64,000 nucleotides of DNA from Bacteroidota bacterium (lineage in GTDB: Bacteria; Bacteroidota; Bacteroidia; Chitinophagales; Chitinophagaceae): contig JAUZOE010000015.1 of assembly GCA_030706605.1 (NCBI GenBank), positions 17,332-81,331 of the forward strand. The letters run 5' to 3'. The position numbers were made by a program, and so were the translations under genes. Every line of letters starts with the position of its first letter. Positions within the stretch are counted from its first letter, which is position 1. This document shows positions 1 through 8,574 of the stretch, one piece after another. The notes below the pieces were generated by a model that saw only the letters and a list, made by a program, of their open reading frames with translations, searched no databases and was not told the origin of the DNA.

Positions 1-777
1 GAACGCATGTGAACTGGTAGTTGTTTCAAAGCCCAAACAGATATTAGGATGTGGATTATCGGTGGGATGCTGGGTTAGTGGTTGATCATAACCGGCTGTG
101 ATAGCAGATTTTTCAGATATCTTATATCTACCTGCCACTGATACAGCAAAATGGTAATTATGCATTTTTTCACGAATATTACCTTTGCTATCCACATAAG
201 CTTCTACATTATTAAACCACGAAAAACTGGGTGCTACCTGCACAGAGAATTCATCAGTTATTTTTCGTGCAATGATCAACTGGTTAAAATAAGAGAACCT
301 ATCAACACTATTGCGGAAATTACTTTTATCCCTCGCATCAATTACTACGTTTCCAAAATAGGTTGCACTTACCGGCATAATACCAGGTGTCTGTTCGAGT
401 AATGCATATTTTGCAAACATATCTACCTGCATCCTTTCTTTAGTAACTCCAGCACCAACTAATAACTTTTTGAGAGGTGCATAGCTAAGTCCTATCCTGA
501 TATTAGAAGGAGCAAATATTCCATAGAGGTCTTTTTTACCATTATCGACTGTTCCAAACCGGTGTTGGATAGCCATTTCCAATGTCCCTTTTATGGGCAC
601 CATTACCGATTGATTGTCCATTATAAACACACTTCCAAAAGTGTTTTTTACTGGTTTTACTTTTTTAATAACAGGAGCTTCTTCCGTTGAATCCTGTGCA
701 AAAGATTGACCTGCAGAAAGCATCAGCAAGACAAATGCGGCAAGAAGTTGTAATAGAATTTTATTATAATTTTTCAT
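1..777 (-). CDS. DUF5777-like outer-membrane beta-barrel protein, C-terminus cut by window edge
   Basis: The frame is open from an ATG at 777 to the first base of the window (259 codons, no stop), so the C-terminal part lies outside. The N-terminus is a signal peptide ending near the residues SFAQD. The body has alternating polar/hydrophobic strands such as SNIRIGLSYAPLKKLLVGAG, typical of the DUF5777 family of Bacteroidota beta-barrel proteins. It is the last gene of a minus-strand set with a cytochrome c-like lipoprotein and a heme-binding lipoprotein 10 and 446 bp upstream, which suggests an envelope redox or electron-transfer role. The function of DUF5777 itself is not known. The family call rests on overall pattern and context. 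Confidence 0.7.
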   Translation of the reverse strand, partial: MKNYNKILLQLLAAFVLLMLSAGQSFAQDSTEEAPVIKKVKPVKNTFGSVFIMDNQSVMVPIKGTLEMAIQHRFGTVDNGKKDLYGIFAPSNIRIGLSYAPLKKLLVGAGVTKERMQVDMFAKYALLEQTPGIMPVSATYFGNVVIDARDKSNFRNSVDRFSYFNQLIIARKITDEFSVQVAPSFSWFNNVEAYVDSKGNIREKMHNYHFAVSVAGRYKISEKSAITAGYDQPLTQHPTDNPHPNICLGFETTTSSHAF

Positions 778-787
778 GTTGCTTTTT

Positions 788-1180
788 TTAATTGTTATTA
801 GCACCTTGTGTTATCCATGCCAGAACGAGTGCCGCATAGTCCTTATTAACACCGCTTACAGGCATTGGAGTTCCCCGCTTGCCTGTCATCTTTTGATAAA
901 TGACACTATTTTGGGGATTTGCTTTATCAAAATAGTTACCTATAGTAAGTGAGTTATACGCATTTGTTTCAGTCAGGTTAGGTGACTGCCCACCTGTACT
1001 ATGACAACCACTGGTATTGCAACTTTTATTGAAGATGGGAATAATATCCTGGGAGAAACTTACAGTTCTTGTTATTGCCGGGACATCTAAAATTACAGTT
1101 TTGTCCTTGTAACAACCCGACAGAAAGAAGATAATTCCCAACACTAGTATTAACCCTTCTAATGTTTTTTTATGAAACAT
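788..1180 (-). CDS. Small cytochrome c-like lipoprotein with CX4CH heme motif
   Basis: This 130-residue protein has a lipoprotein signal with lipobox LSGC (Cys23), so it should be exported and lipid-anchored. A single heme-attachment-like motif, CNTSGCH at residues 54-60, has four residues between the cysteines instead of the usual two. Met106 in the sequence TPMPVSG is a possible distal heme ligand. The C-terminal helix (YAALVLAWITQGA) matches the last helix of small cytochrome c domains. It lies 10 bp upstream of the beta-barrel gene and 43 bp downstream of the heme-binding lipoprotein, so the three are probably one transcript. Its mature N-terminus (KDKTVILDVP) resembles that of the upstream gene (KDNQVLDIP). 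Covalent heme attachment through the longer spacing is inferred, not proven. Confidence 0.75.
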   Translation of the reverse strand: MFHKKTLEGLILVLGIIFFLSGCYKDKTVILDVPAITRTVSFSQDIIPIFNKSCNTSGCHSTGGQSPNLTETNAYNSLTIGNYFDKANPQNSVIYQKMTGKRGTPMPVSGVNKDYAALVLAWITQGANNN

Positions 1181-1223
1181 AATATTTAGTATTTTATGTG
1201 AAATATTCCCTCACACTTAACGG

Positions 1224-2576
1224 TTATTTTTGAAATTTCAATACCAGGTTAGGCTGAATGCCATGCTGATAATTTGAATTATTCCAAATTGCAATTCCAA
1301 ATACCTGGTCTTGTAAGCTTGAAAAATCAATATCCTGCTTCAATACATCCCCGGTTTTCAATGCTCGTTGGTATTCTAGAACCCATCCGCTCCCTGTATA
1401 TTTTGCACCAGCAGTAATGTCTGCTCTTTCGCCAATTAAAGGAACTCCAATATAAGAGGGGATTGAATTTTTTGCAGTGGCACCGGTAGCAGTACCGGAT
1501 CTTTGATAATCTGTACCCACATTAGGATCAATTGTGGAACCATCACTTAAAGTCAATACACCAGTTGAACTTACTCCGGTTACTTTTTTTGCTTTACCAC
1601 TTGTAGTATCAGCTACCAAAATATAACCTGCACTTCCGGCTCCCGGTATTACCCAAATTGGAACGTTAACTTTTGCACCTGTGCCATCTAATAGCAAACT
1701 CTGCGAATTACTAACCTCACCTTGTGTAGGAGAACTTGTATAATTTGGCCTATATGGCCACGTTGCCGAGAAAGTGCCATCCGGAACAATACCGTCTACA
1801 TGCCTTCCATTTCCATTACCACCTGTAATGTTGGTAAAAGCCGGGCCACCAGCCCAATCCTGGTAGTTATCATCCATAAAATGCAGCGATTCATCTTTGC
1901 TTATATAACCTAAACGGCCCCACCACATGTCAATTTTTTCAGAGGCACCATTAGTATAATGGTTACCGCTTGCATTAGCTGTATAAACCGGTGGGTTTTT
2001 TGAATAATCCATATAAGGTGTAAATACATGGCAGCTGGCATAGCAAGTTTGGGAGATGAATTTTGGTGTGGAATTATCAATGTTCCAAAGCATTGCAACC
2101 CTATCCTCGCCGAAGCCATTTCTTGATAAGACTCCGCTTGCATTATAGCTATCACTTGAAGGTTCTTTTGCCCATCCTGTTTTTCCTGTTACATTCGCCG
2201 CAGGATCAAAATACCATGGAGCAACATTTACACTTTGAGTTAAATCCGGAATTTCTACTAAGAAATAAATATTTTGGCCATCGTACATAGAACGGATTGT
2301 TGCAGGATATTTCTGACCACTATACCCGGCAAATAAACCATTCCCAGGATCTGGCACTGTTGGTGTAATTTGTAATTTGGTCGCTTTATCCCACTCAGCA
2401 TCAATTGTTCCATCAATGGTTGGAGGGGTAGTTATCCTTAAAGAAACCAAATCTGTGGAGCTATTAATCTGAGGTATATCCAATACCTGGTTATCTTTTG
2501 TACAGCTAACCACATAACCAATTGATAATACAATGGTTGTAATTACCCACATGTATTTTGTTTTGAGAAGTTTCAT
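1224..2576 (-). CDS. Heme-binding lipoprotein, ethylbenzene-dehydrogenase-related domain
   Basis: This 450-residue protein has a lipobox VVSC (Cys25). After a linker comes the beginning of a heme-binding beta-sandwich (PPTIDGTIDAEWDKATKLQI, then MYDGQNIYFLVEIPD), the pattern of the gamma-subunit-like domain of ethylbenzene dehydrogenase and DMSO-reductase-type cytochromes. A CYASCH motif at residues 178-183 (CX3CH) probably binds a heme. The C-terminal end (QDQVFGIAIWNNSNYQHG) is also typical of the domain. It is the first gene of the minus-strand set that includes the cytochrome-like lipoprotein and the DUF5777 barrel. An envelope electron-transfer role is inferred from family and neighbours; the partner enzyme is not in the window. 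Confidence 0.75.
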   Translation of the reverse strand: MKLLKTKYMWVITTIVLSIGYVVSCTKDNQVLDIPQINSSTDLVSLRITTPPTIDGTIDAEWDKATKLQITPTVPDPGNGLFAGYSGQKYPATIRSMYDGQNIYFLVEIPDLTQSVNVAPWYFDPAANVTGKTGWAKEPSSDSYNASGVLSRNGFGEDRVAMLWNIDNSTPKFISQTCYASCHVFTPYMDYSKNPPVYTANASGNHYTNGASEKIDMWWGRLGYISKDESLHFMDDNYQDWAGGPAFTNITGGNGNGRHVDGIVPDGTFSATWPYRPNYTSSPTQGEVSNSQSLLLDGTGAKVNVPIWVIPGAGSAGYILVADTTSGKAKKVTGVSSTGVLTLSDGSTIDPNVGTDYQRSGTATGATAKNSIPSYIGVPLIGERADITAGAKYTGSGWVLEYQRALKTGDVLKQDIDFSSLQDQVFGIAIWNNSNYQHGIQPNLVLKFQK

Positions 2577-2772
2577 AAACCTGTTTTAATTTGAAAAAAA
2601 AATTTTAAAGAAGAACTTGCATTATTTATATAAAATTGACAGTGCAAGATATTTCCAGCCCCATGATAATTTCATGACAATTATCAATGCAAAAAGTGAT
2701 TAGAATCATATCCTGAAAAAAGGGATTGATTGCAGATATACTAAAGAGCATTGTTTATCCGACAAAATTTCG

Positions 2773-2803
2773 CAAAACTAATATTGAGGTAATGGAACTC
2801 AAA
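2773..2803 (-). promoter_or_regulatory. Candidate Bacteroidota-type promoter (TTTG / TAnnTTTG)
   Basis: On the minus strand, TTTG (2803-2800) is followed after 19 bp by TAGTTTTG (2780-2773). This fits the Bacteroidota -33/-7 consensus TTTG-N19-TAnnTTTG. It would start transcription about 190 nt upstream of the heme-binding lipoprotein at 2576. The rest of the 303-bp spacer 2577-2879 is AT-rich with nothing else recognisable. The match is by eye only. Confidence 0.35.
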
Positions 2804-2879
2804 CAAAGGTGTTTCACAGGAATAAAAGAGGTGTATTTATTTTGTATTAGGCATATCCAACCTGCAAGGAACCTTCATA

Positions 2880-4316
2880 TCAACTGAATATCTTAAAAGC
2901 AATATGTAATAATTTTTTAACCATACTGAGCAAACTTTTTTCTTTATACAGTAAAATGATTTGCTGATTAATCCTTGCTGCTACAGGATAAGGATATATT
3001 TTATAGAAGAGCGCATTAACGGATAATTCACTGGTATTTGCCAAAATCAGTTCCTGAATGAGTTCCCCGGCATTTGGCGCTATCATAGTACCTCCTAATA
3101 TTTTTTCGTTTTTAAACAAACGACGTTTACTGATGAGCAATACCAGTTTTGCATATTGATAATTATCAACAACGGCCCTGTCATCATTCATGAAATTCTG
3201 CTCTAATTTTTCATAGGGAATATTTCTTTCTTTCAATTGCACCTCATTCAAACCAAAGGTGGCCAGTTCCGGGTCAGTAAAAGTTACCCATGAAAGATGA
3301 TCATTATTTAATTTCTTTTTGAAGGGAGAAAAGAAATTATTAATCAAAATACGGGCATGAAATTCGGCAACATGCGAGAACATAAGATCACCCGCAATAT
3401 CACCACATACAAAAATATTCCTGTTGGTAGTTCTTAAATATTGATCCGCTATTATTTTGTCATCGCTGATTTTTATTCCTGCTTTTTCCAATTGCAAAGG
3501 CTGCAAAACAAGTTCCCTTCCAATACCAACAAACGCTGCATCAAATGTGATGTTCTCCGTTTTGCCATCTTTATATTTTATAATGGCTTCATTAGCAGAA
3601 ATAAAAGAATCGATTTCAGCATTGAACAAAAATGTAATTCCTTCCTGTTGCAATTGTTTTAAAAGTATTTCAGTCACGTCTTTATCATCATGCTCCAGTA
3701 TCTTATCAGAATGTTGAACTACTGTAACCATACAACCCAACCGGCTTAACGCCTGTGAAATTTCTGTGCTTACAGGACCTCCGCCAATTACCAGCAATTT
3801 TTCTGGCAATTCAGCAGCATCAAAAATATTTTCATTGTCATAATATTTTATCTTATCTACACCGGGTACTATCAATTTTACTGGCCGTGATCCTGTTGCC
3901 AATACTATCTTTTTCCCATGGCACTTTTTACCATTTACTTCAATTTCGTTTCTACCTGAAAAACCTGCCATACCCAAAACAACATCAATCCCCTGCTCTT
4001 TCAACCACTGAGCATTTTCATGTTTACGGATAATCTCCTGTCTTTCATAAACATAATCCATCACCTTTTTTATATCAACTTTTCCACTAAACTCTAATCC
4101 AAATTGTGAAGATAGTTTTGCAATTTGTGTAAGCCTTGAAACGTGTAGTAAAGCTTTGCTCGGAACACAGCCCCCATTTAAACAATCTCCCCCAATATCC
4201 TGGTCACTTTTCGCAACCATTAGCACTTTAAAGCCTGCTTTGTTCATAAACAACCCCACACCCAATCCTCCTGAGCCTGCCCCAATTATAATGATATCAT
4301 ACAATTTATTACTCAT
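2880..4316 (-). CDS. MerA/Lpd-like FAD-dependent pyridine nucleotide-disulfide oxidoreductase
   Basis: This is a 478-residue class I flavoprotein disulfide reductase. The FAD-binding GAGSGG (residues 12-17), the redox disulfide CLNGGC (Cys45, Cys50) and the NAD(P)-binding VIGGGPVSTE are visible. At the interface domain the catalytic His-Glu dyad of dihydrolipoamide dehydrogenase is missing: the position reads YPYPVAAR instead of HPTxSE, as in MerA-like enzymes. The C-terminal vicinal cysteines of mercuric reductase are also missing. The ATG at 4316 is chosen because it opens MSNKLYDIIIIGAG and lies 2 bp after the upstream stop; a longer frame to 4370 would overlap that gene. It is the last gene of the arsenosugar-type operon. 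The substrate is unknown; a small thiol, disulfide or metalloid compound is an inference. Confidence 0.85.
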   Translation of the reverse strand: MSNKLYDIIIIGAGSGGLGVGLFMNKAGFKVLMVAKSDQDIGGDCLNGGCVPSKALLHVSRLTQIAKLSSQFGLEFSGKVDIKKVMDYVYERQEIIRKHENAQWLKEQGIDVVLGMAGFSGRNEIEVNGKKCHGKKIVLATGSRPVKLIVPGVDKIKYYDNENIFDAAELPEKLLVIGGGPVSTEISQALSRLGCMVTVVQHSDKILEHDDKDVTEILLKQLQQEGITFLFNAEIDSFISANEAIIKYKDGKTENITFDAAFVGIGRELVLQPLQLEKAGIKISDDKIIADQYLRTTNRNIFVCGDIAGDLMFSHVAEFHARILINNFFSPFKKKLNNDHLSWVTFTDPELATFGLNEVQLKERNIPYEKLEQNFMNDDRAVVDNYQYAKLVLLISKRRLFKNEKILGGTMIAPNAGELIQELILANTSELSVNALFYKIYPYPVAARINQQIILLYKEKSLLSMVKKLLHIAFKIFS

Positions 4317-4318
4317 AA

Positions 4319-5161
4319 TTAAATATTTGCCCCGGCAGATTTTTCTTCTTCCGGAATACTTTTTTCCCATGCACGCACAGACGAAAATGGAAGTTTTAAA
4401 AGAAACCCAATAGTAAGTTCTTTTTCATTATCATAAGAAGGTACACCAATAACCAATTGATCGGGTGGGGTATTAATTTTAAAAGTCCTGTGAACCCGGT
4501 CCCAAAAAGAAAAAATAACAGAAAAGTTAGAATCGGTTTCATCTTTTACCACAGAATGATGAATGCCATGCATCCTTGGAGTAACTATTAAAGTATTCAA
4601 AACTTTCTCAAAATATAAAGGCAATTTCCAATTACTGTGATGAAATTGTGTGGCTGCTTCAAAAAGAATCTCATAAACCAAAACGGCAAAAGGTGACACA
4701 CCACTTAGTAAGGTAAAAGCGCCCCGGAAGAAAACAGAGCCAATCATTTCACCAAAATGAAAACGAAAAGCGGTAGTAATATCCAGATCAAGATCGGTAT
4801 GATGTACCAAATGATAGCGCCATAAAAAAGGAAGTCTATGATTGATCACATGCCACAAATAATTACCATAATCCAATATCAAAAAAGCAATTATTCCTTC
4901 TAACCAGACAGGTAGGTCATAAAGATAATTTAATCCAAAATGGAATATTTCATTTTTATAAGCCAACCAAACTATTACAGGCAAAAAAAGAAACCTTAGA
5001 AGTACAAACGCAGGTAAGGATACAAGCGAATTAATAATTCTTCTTTTCCACAAGCTCCCTACTCTTTTCCGCAATTTAAATTTGCGTTCAAGCAAAAAAA
5101 GAATATTGAAAATTACAATCAATACAGGAATACCAATAAGGTCGAAAACATAATGTATCAT
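4319..5161 (-). CDS. Sterol desaturase / fatty acid hydroxylase superfamily protein
   Basis: This is a 280-residue membrane protein with hydrophobic segments in the first 100 residues. It carries the histidine clusters of the di-iron hydroxylase superfamily: HVINH (104-108), HLVHH (117-121), HH at 174-175 and HGIHH (198-202). Such enzymes hydroxylate or desaturate lipid-like substrates at the membrane. It ends 2 bp before the flavoprotein start, and 27 bp separate it from the glycosyltransferase upstream, so it should be co-transcribed with the arsenosugar genes. That placement suggests, but does not show, that it acts on a lipid-linked product of the pathway. Confidence 0.85.
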   Translation of the reverse strand: MIHYVFDLIGIPVLIVIFNILFLLERKFKLRKRVGSLWKRRIINSLVSLPAFVLLRFLFLPVIVWLAYKNEIFHFGLNYLYDLPVWLEGIIAFLILDYGNYLWHVINHRLPFLWRYHLVHHTDLDLDITTAFRFHFGEMIGSVFFRGAFTLLSGVSPFAVLVYEILFEAATQFHHSNWKLPLYFEKVLNTLIVTPRMHGIHHSVVKDETDSNFSVIFSFWDRVHRTFKINTPPDQLVIGVPSYDNEKELTIGFLLKLPFSSVRAWEKSIPEEEKSAGANI

Positions 5162-5188
5162 TCTTTATTAAGTTTATTCTTCCACCGA

Positions 5189-5884
5189 TCACAATTTGTG
5201 TTTATGAATGAGCTTTCTATGCAATTTCAACAAATGCTCCTGTGAATATCCTGAATAATATAGAAACCAGATAAGAAAAAAGATGACCTGTAGCCGGTAA
5301 ATGCCATTATCCAAATATTTCCTGGCAGACGTGTTAATGGTTCCATTCATTACAACAAACTTTCCATATTCTTTAATACGATGAATAATTTCCTGGTCTT
5401 CCATCATCAAAATATCTTCTTTAAACCCTCCGATACTTTGAAAAATTTTTTTTGTAACAAACAAACTCTGATCCCCAAACCTAACAGCATTTATATCAAA
5501 CCTCGTAAACCAACAATTAGCTTTTAAAAACCAATGATCATAATCGAAAGAAAGCCTGAAACAGCCACTGGAAAAACCTTTAGCAAGTGCATCAATAATA
5601 TAATTCGTAAAATTTACCGGGGGAATACTGTCGGCATGAAGAAAATAAAAAATGTCACCCTGTGCAACAGCAGCCCCTTTATTCATCTGGGCGGCTCTAC
5701 CTTTATGTTCACTTAATACAGTTTTTACTCCACATTCCCGCGCAATAGAAACTGTATTATCCATACTGCCTCCGTCAACAATAATAATCTCCGTCTCATG
5801 ATCTCCCCTGGCGGCAAGTGTTTTCCTGATTGTTTCTGCTATCTGGCTGGCTTCATTATAGGTAGGTATAATAATGCTGATCAT
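5189..5884 (-). CDS. Arsenosugar-type family 2 glycosyltransferase (TIGR04283-like)
   Basis: This 231-residue GT-A protein starts ISIIIPTYNEASQI, has a nucleotide/metal-binding VDGGSMDNT around residues 35-43, and the family-typical GRAAQMNKGA followed by FYFLHADSIPP (Asp in HADS). The overall size and these motifs match the short glycosyltransferases that occur with ArsS. Its first four bases overlap the preceding gene, which indicates translational coupling. The predicted role is transfer of a sugar or polyol unit during arsenosugar assembly. The exact donor and acceptor cannot be read from sequence. Confidence 0.85.
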   Translation of the reverse strand: MISIIIPTYNEASQIAETIRKTLAARGDHETEIIIVDGGSMDNTVSIARECGVKTVLSEHKGRAAQMNKGAAVAQGDIFYFLHADSIPPVNFTNYIIDALAKGFSSGCFRLSFDYDHWFLKANCWFTRFDINAVRFGDQSLFVTKKIFQSIGGFKEDILMMEDQEIIHRIKEYGKFVVMNGTINTSARKYLDNGIYRLQVIFFLIWFLYYSGYSQEHLLKLHRKLIHKHKL

Positions 5885-6483
5885 ATTACTAGCCTCTTTT
5901 TCTTCATATATTTCAAATCTTTTTCTTCATCCACATCGTCCAGTACAGGCAGCAATATATAACTAAGGTCTGAGCGCCTGCAGCGATCAATTGTTTGTGA
6001 CAAAACCACGTCTGTACTCCACTCAACGTCTTTAAATAATCCCGCATGAAGTTTTTTCATCCCTAATAAATAATAACCTCCATCGCTGGCCGGCCCAATT
6101 GCTACATCACATTTATTTAAAGTAACAAAAGCGCTTTTTATAATTTCTTCATTAATACCCGGGCAATCGCTTCCCATAATAACTGCTTTTTCATATCCTT
6201 CTTCAAAAGCAGAAGTGAAAGCGTGTTGCATTCGCTCTCCCAGGTCGTTTCCTTCCTGGATTTGTTTTTTAAAATCTTTAATATGCCAGTAATCATGTTC
6301 CTCTATATAGCTGGAATAAAAAACAATTTTGGCTGCATCAAGAGATTGGGTGATGTGGTTGGTATGTTGTAAAAGCTCTCCATAAATATTCAATGCGGCT
6401 TCATTCCCGATTGTAGCAGCGAGTCTTGTTTTGACTTGACCGGGAATTAAATTTTTTACAAAAATTAAAACGGCTTCCCTCAT
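5881..6483 (-). CDS. Arsenosugar-type glycosyltransferase/nucleotidyltransferase-like (TIGR04282, DUF2064)
   Basis: This 200-residue protein has the DUF2064 GT-A pattern: LIFVKNLIPGQVKTRLAATIG at the N-terminus, MGSDCPGI near residue 120 and GPASDGGYYLLGM near residue 145. The family is found beside ArsS and the TIGR04283 glycosyltransferase. Its start lies immediately after the stop of the purine nucleoside phosphorylase and its end overlaps the next glycosyltransferase by 4 bp, so the three are translated as a block. A role in activating or transferring the sugar moiety is inferred from family co-occurrence. Confidence 0.85.
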   Translation of the reverse strand: MREAVLIFVKNLIPGQVKTRLAATIGNEAALNIYGELLQHTNHITQSLDAAKIVFYSSYIEEHDYWHIKDFKKQIQEGNDLGERMQHAFTSAFEEGYEKAVIMGSDCPGINEEIIKSAFVTLNKCDVAIGPASDGGYYLLGMKKLHAGLFKDVEWSTDVVLSQTIDRCRRSDLSYILLPVLDDVDEEKDLKYMKKKRLVI

Positions 6484-7302
6484 CTACAATGATTTTATAC
6501 ATTCAAATAAGAAAGAGGAAAGCTTCCCGTCAGCTTTGCCTGCGATGGCAATGATTTCTTCAATATTTACCGGCTTTAAATTATCAGGATCACATTCATC
6601 AGTGACTACTGATACGGCCACGCAGGAAAGGTTCATATGATTGGACGCAATCACTTCCGGGACTGTAGACATACCCACCAGGTCTGCACCAATAATTTTT
6701 AAATAACGATACTCGGCTTTTGTTTCAAGATTAGGGCCATTTACCGCGGCATAAACTCCCTTTTTTAAAGAAAGATTTAGTTCCCTGGCTTTCTGCTGCA
6801 AAAGGATTTTCAGAGTAGGATCATAAGGATTACTCATATCAGGAAACCTGGGACCGAAGTCATCAAAATTTTGCCCGATTAAGGGATTGCCTGACTGTAA
6901 ATTAATATGATCATCAATCAATACCAAATCACCTTTTTTAAAATTAAGATTAATACCGCCCGCTGCATTAGATAAGAAAAGATGTTGTATTCCCAATAAT
7001 TTCATCACCCTGATTGGAAACACAATTTGTTGCATAGAATATCCTTCATAATAATGAAAGCGCCCTTGCATGATCAAAACACTTTTGTTACCGATAGTTC
7101 CATAAATAAGATTGCCTTTATGAAACTCTACTGTTGATAATGGAAAGCCAGGAATAGCAGAATAAGCTATAGTTTGTTTTATGGTAACATAATTTAATAA
7201 TTGATGCAATCCTGTACCTAATACAATACCGGCATCTGCCTGCCTGATACCATTCGCCATAAGAAACTCTTTAGCCTCCTGTACCTGTTCAAATCTTTGC
7301 AT
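6484..7302 (-). CDS. Purine-nucleoside phosphorylase (trimeric type) within arsenosugar operon
   Basis: This 272-residue protein fits the trimeric PNP family: GIVLGTGLHQL (25-35), GRFHYYEGY (80-88), SNAAGGIN (111-118), GPNLETKAEY (189-198) and GADLVGMSTVPEV (205-217). PNPs split nucleosides with phosphate to base plus ribose-1-phosphate. The usual purine-base-binding Asn (Asn243 in the human enzyme) is Asp here (Asp235, in VVTDECDP). In human PNP an Asn-to-Asp change at this site is known to favour 6-amino purines such as adenosine. That fits removal of adenine from an ArsS-type 5'-arsinoyl-adenosine intermediate, but the Asp may simply be common in this phylum. It is coupled to the glycosyltransferase genes and follows arsS by 50 bp. 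Confidence 0.88.
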   Translation of the reverse strand: MQRFEQVQEAKEFLMANGIRQADAGIVLGTGLHQLLNYVTIKQTIAYSAIPGFPLSTVEFHKGNLIYGTIGNKSVLIMQGRFHYYEGYSMQQIVFPIRVMKLLGIQHLFLSNAAGGINLNFKKGDLVLIDDHINLQSGNPLIGQNFDDFGPRFPDMSNPYDPTLKILLQQKARELNLSLKKGVYAAVNGPNLETKAEYRYLKIIGADLVGMSTVPEVIASNHMNLSCVAVSVVTDECDPDNLKPVNIEEIIAIAGKADGKLSSFLFECIKSL

Positions 7303-7352
7303 TTAAAAAAAATTAAAAATTAGTAGAATATTGTAACTGATTAATGAAATAT

Positions 7353-8468
7353 TTACACAACTGCTCCACCACAACTGCTTCCTGCGCCTGCTGTACAACC
7401 ATAACAATGCTGCCCGACAATAATATCCCTGTTATTTAATTCATCCACGTTAAATTCACGAATATGCTTTGTTTTACAATTGACTTTCAATTCAAGCATC
7501 TGGTTAAAATCACAATCGTATAAATACCCATCCCATCCCACTGAAATAGTATTACGACACATAACATTAAATGCCGCAACAGGATTATACGCTGTAATTA
7601 ACTTTTCCATATACATTTCATAATTATCGCTTTTCAAAAGATAATCCAGGAACCGGCTTATCGGAAGATTGGTGATGGCAAACAAATTATTAAAATGAAT
7701 ATCATAATGGTGTAATAAAGCATCTTTATATTCTTTTTCCAGTGCCATTTGTGAAGGAGGTAAAAAAGCACCTGCAGGATTATAAACCAGGTTTAATACA
7801 AGTCCTGAATTTTCTTTTCCATAACCCAATCCATTCAGCATTTGCAATGCCTTAATGCTATTTTCAAATACACCATCTCCACGCTGCCTGTCAGTTCTGT
7901 CCTGTGTATAGAATGGGAGGGAAGAAACTACTTCAATGTTGTGTTCTTTATAAAACTGTGGCAGGTCGTAATATTTTTTATTGGCCAAAATGATAGTAAG
8001 ATTGCAACGAACGATCACATGCCTGCCTGATTTTTTAATTTCCTCCACAAACCATCTGAAGTTAGGGTTCATCTCAGGGGCTCCACCGGTAATATCTACT
8101 ACATTTAACTGTACATTACTTTTCAAGATCTCAAGGCATTGTTGCATAGTCTCCCTGGTCATAATCTCTTTACGATCGGGACCAGCATCTACATGGCAAT
8201 GTTTGCATACCTGGTTACACATCTTACCAATATTTAGCTGGAAAATCTCTATCTCTTTTGGTTTTAACGGATATAACCTGGTATCCTCTAATTTTTGATA
8301 AAAAGGCTCTGGCACCAAATTCCCCGATTGGATATGTTCAAGAATTTCTAATTGCTTATGGGCGTCAGACAAATCATAGCCCCGGCCATGCAAAGATATT
8401 TTTCCTGTCTTTTCGTGTTTAATGGCTGTGTTTTCTGTCATATTAAAGCGGGTCCGTAAAATTGACAT
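7353..8468 (-). CDS. arsS: Arsenosugar biosynthesis radical SAM protein ArsS
   Basis: This 371-residue radical SAM protein has the [4Fe-4S] motif CNQVCKHC (Cys84, 88, 91) followed by HVDAGPDRKEIM. The C-terminal Cys cluster HCYGCTAGAGSSCGGAVV (Cys355, 358, 366) is characteristic of ArsS. ArsS joins a 5'-deoxyadenosyl group to dimethylarsenic to give dimethylarsinoyl-adenosine, the precursor of arsenosugars. An alternative start at 8441 (MTENTAIKHEK) is possible; the first ATG has AGGAG directly adjacent, too close for a normal ribosome site. It is flanked by the AhpD-like gene upstream and the PNP gene downstream. No arsM is present, so the methylated substrate must come from elsewhere. Confidence 0.93.
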   Translation of the reverse strand: MSILRTRFNMTENTAIKHEKTGKISLHGRGYDLSDAHKQLEILEHIQSGNLVPEPFYQKLEDTRLYPLKPKEIEIFQLNIGKMCNQVCKHCHVDAGPDRKEIMTRETMQQCLEILKSNVQLNVVDITGGAPEMNPNFRWFVEEIKKSGRHVIVRCNLTIILANKKYYDLPQFYKEHNIEVVSSLPFYTQDRTDRQRGDGVFENSIKALQMLNGLGYGKENSGLVLNLVYNPAGAFLPPSQMALEKEYKDALLHHYDIHFNNLFAITNLPISRFLDYLLKSDNYEMYMEKLITAYNPVAAFNVMCRNTISVGWDGYLYDCDFNQMLELKVNCKTKHIREFNVDELNNRDIIVGQHCYGCTAGAGSSCGGAVV

Positions 8469-8574
8469 CTCCTATCAGCAAAAGCTGAAAATTGATTCTA
8501 TTTACCGAAGTATTATTTATCAATTCCGTGATTAAAAAAAAATCATTCAGATAAAAAGCAATGCTCCTCTTTAT

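Noticed and set aside
1722..2290. Short frames on both strands within the heme-binding lipoprotein gene
   Set aside because: They overlap a confident coding frame with signal peptide and family motifs.
4317..4370. An upstream start for the MerA-like flavoprotein at 4370
   Set aside because: It would overlap the hydroxylase gene by 52 bp and precede the conserved N-terminus by 18 atypical residues.
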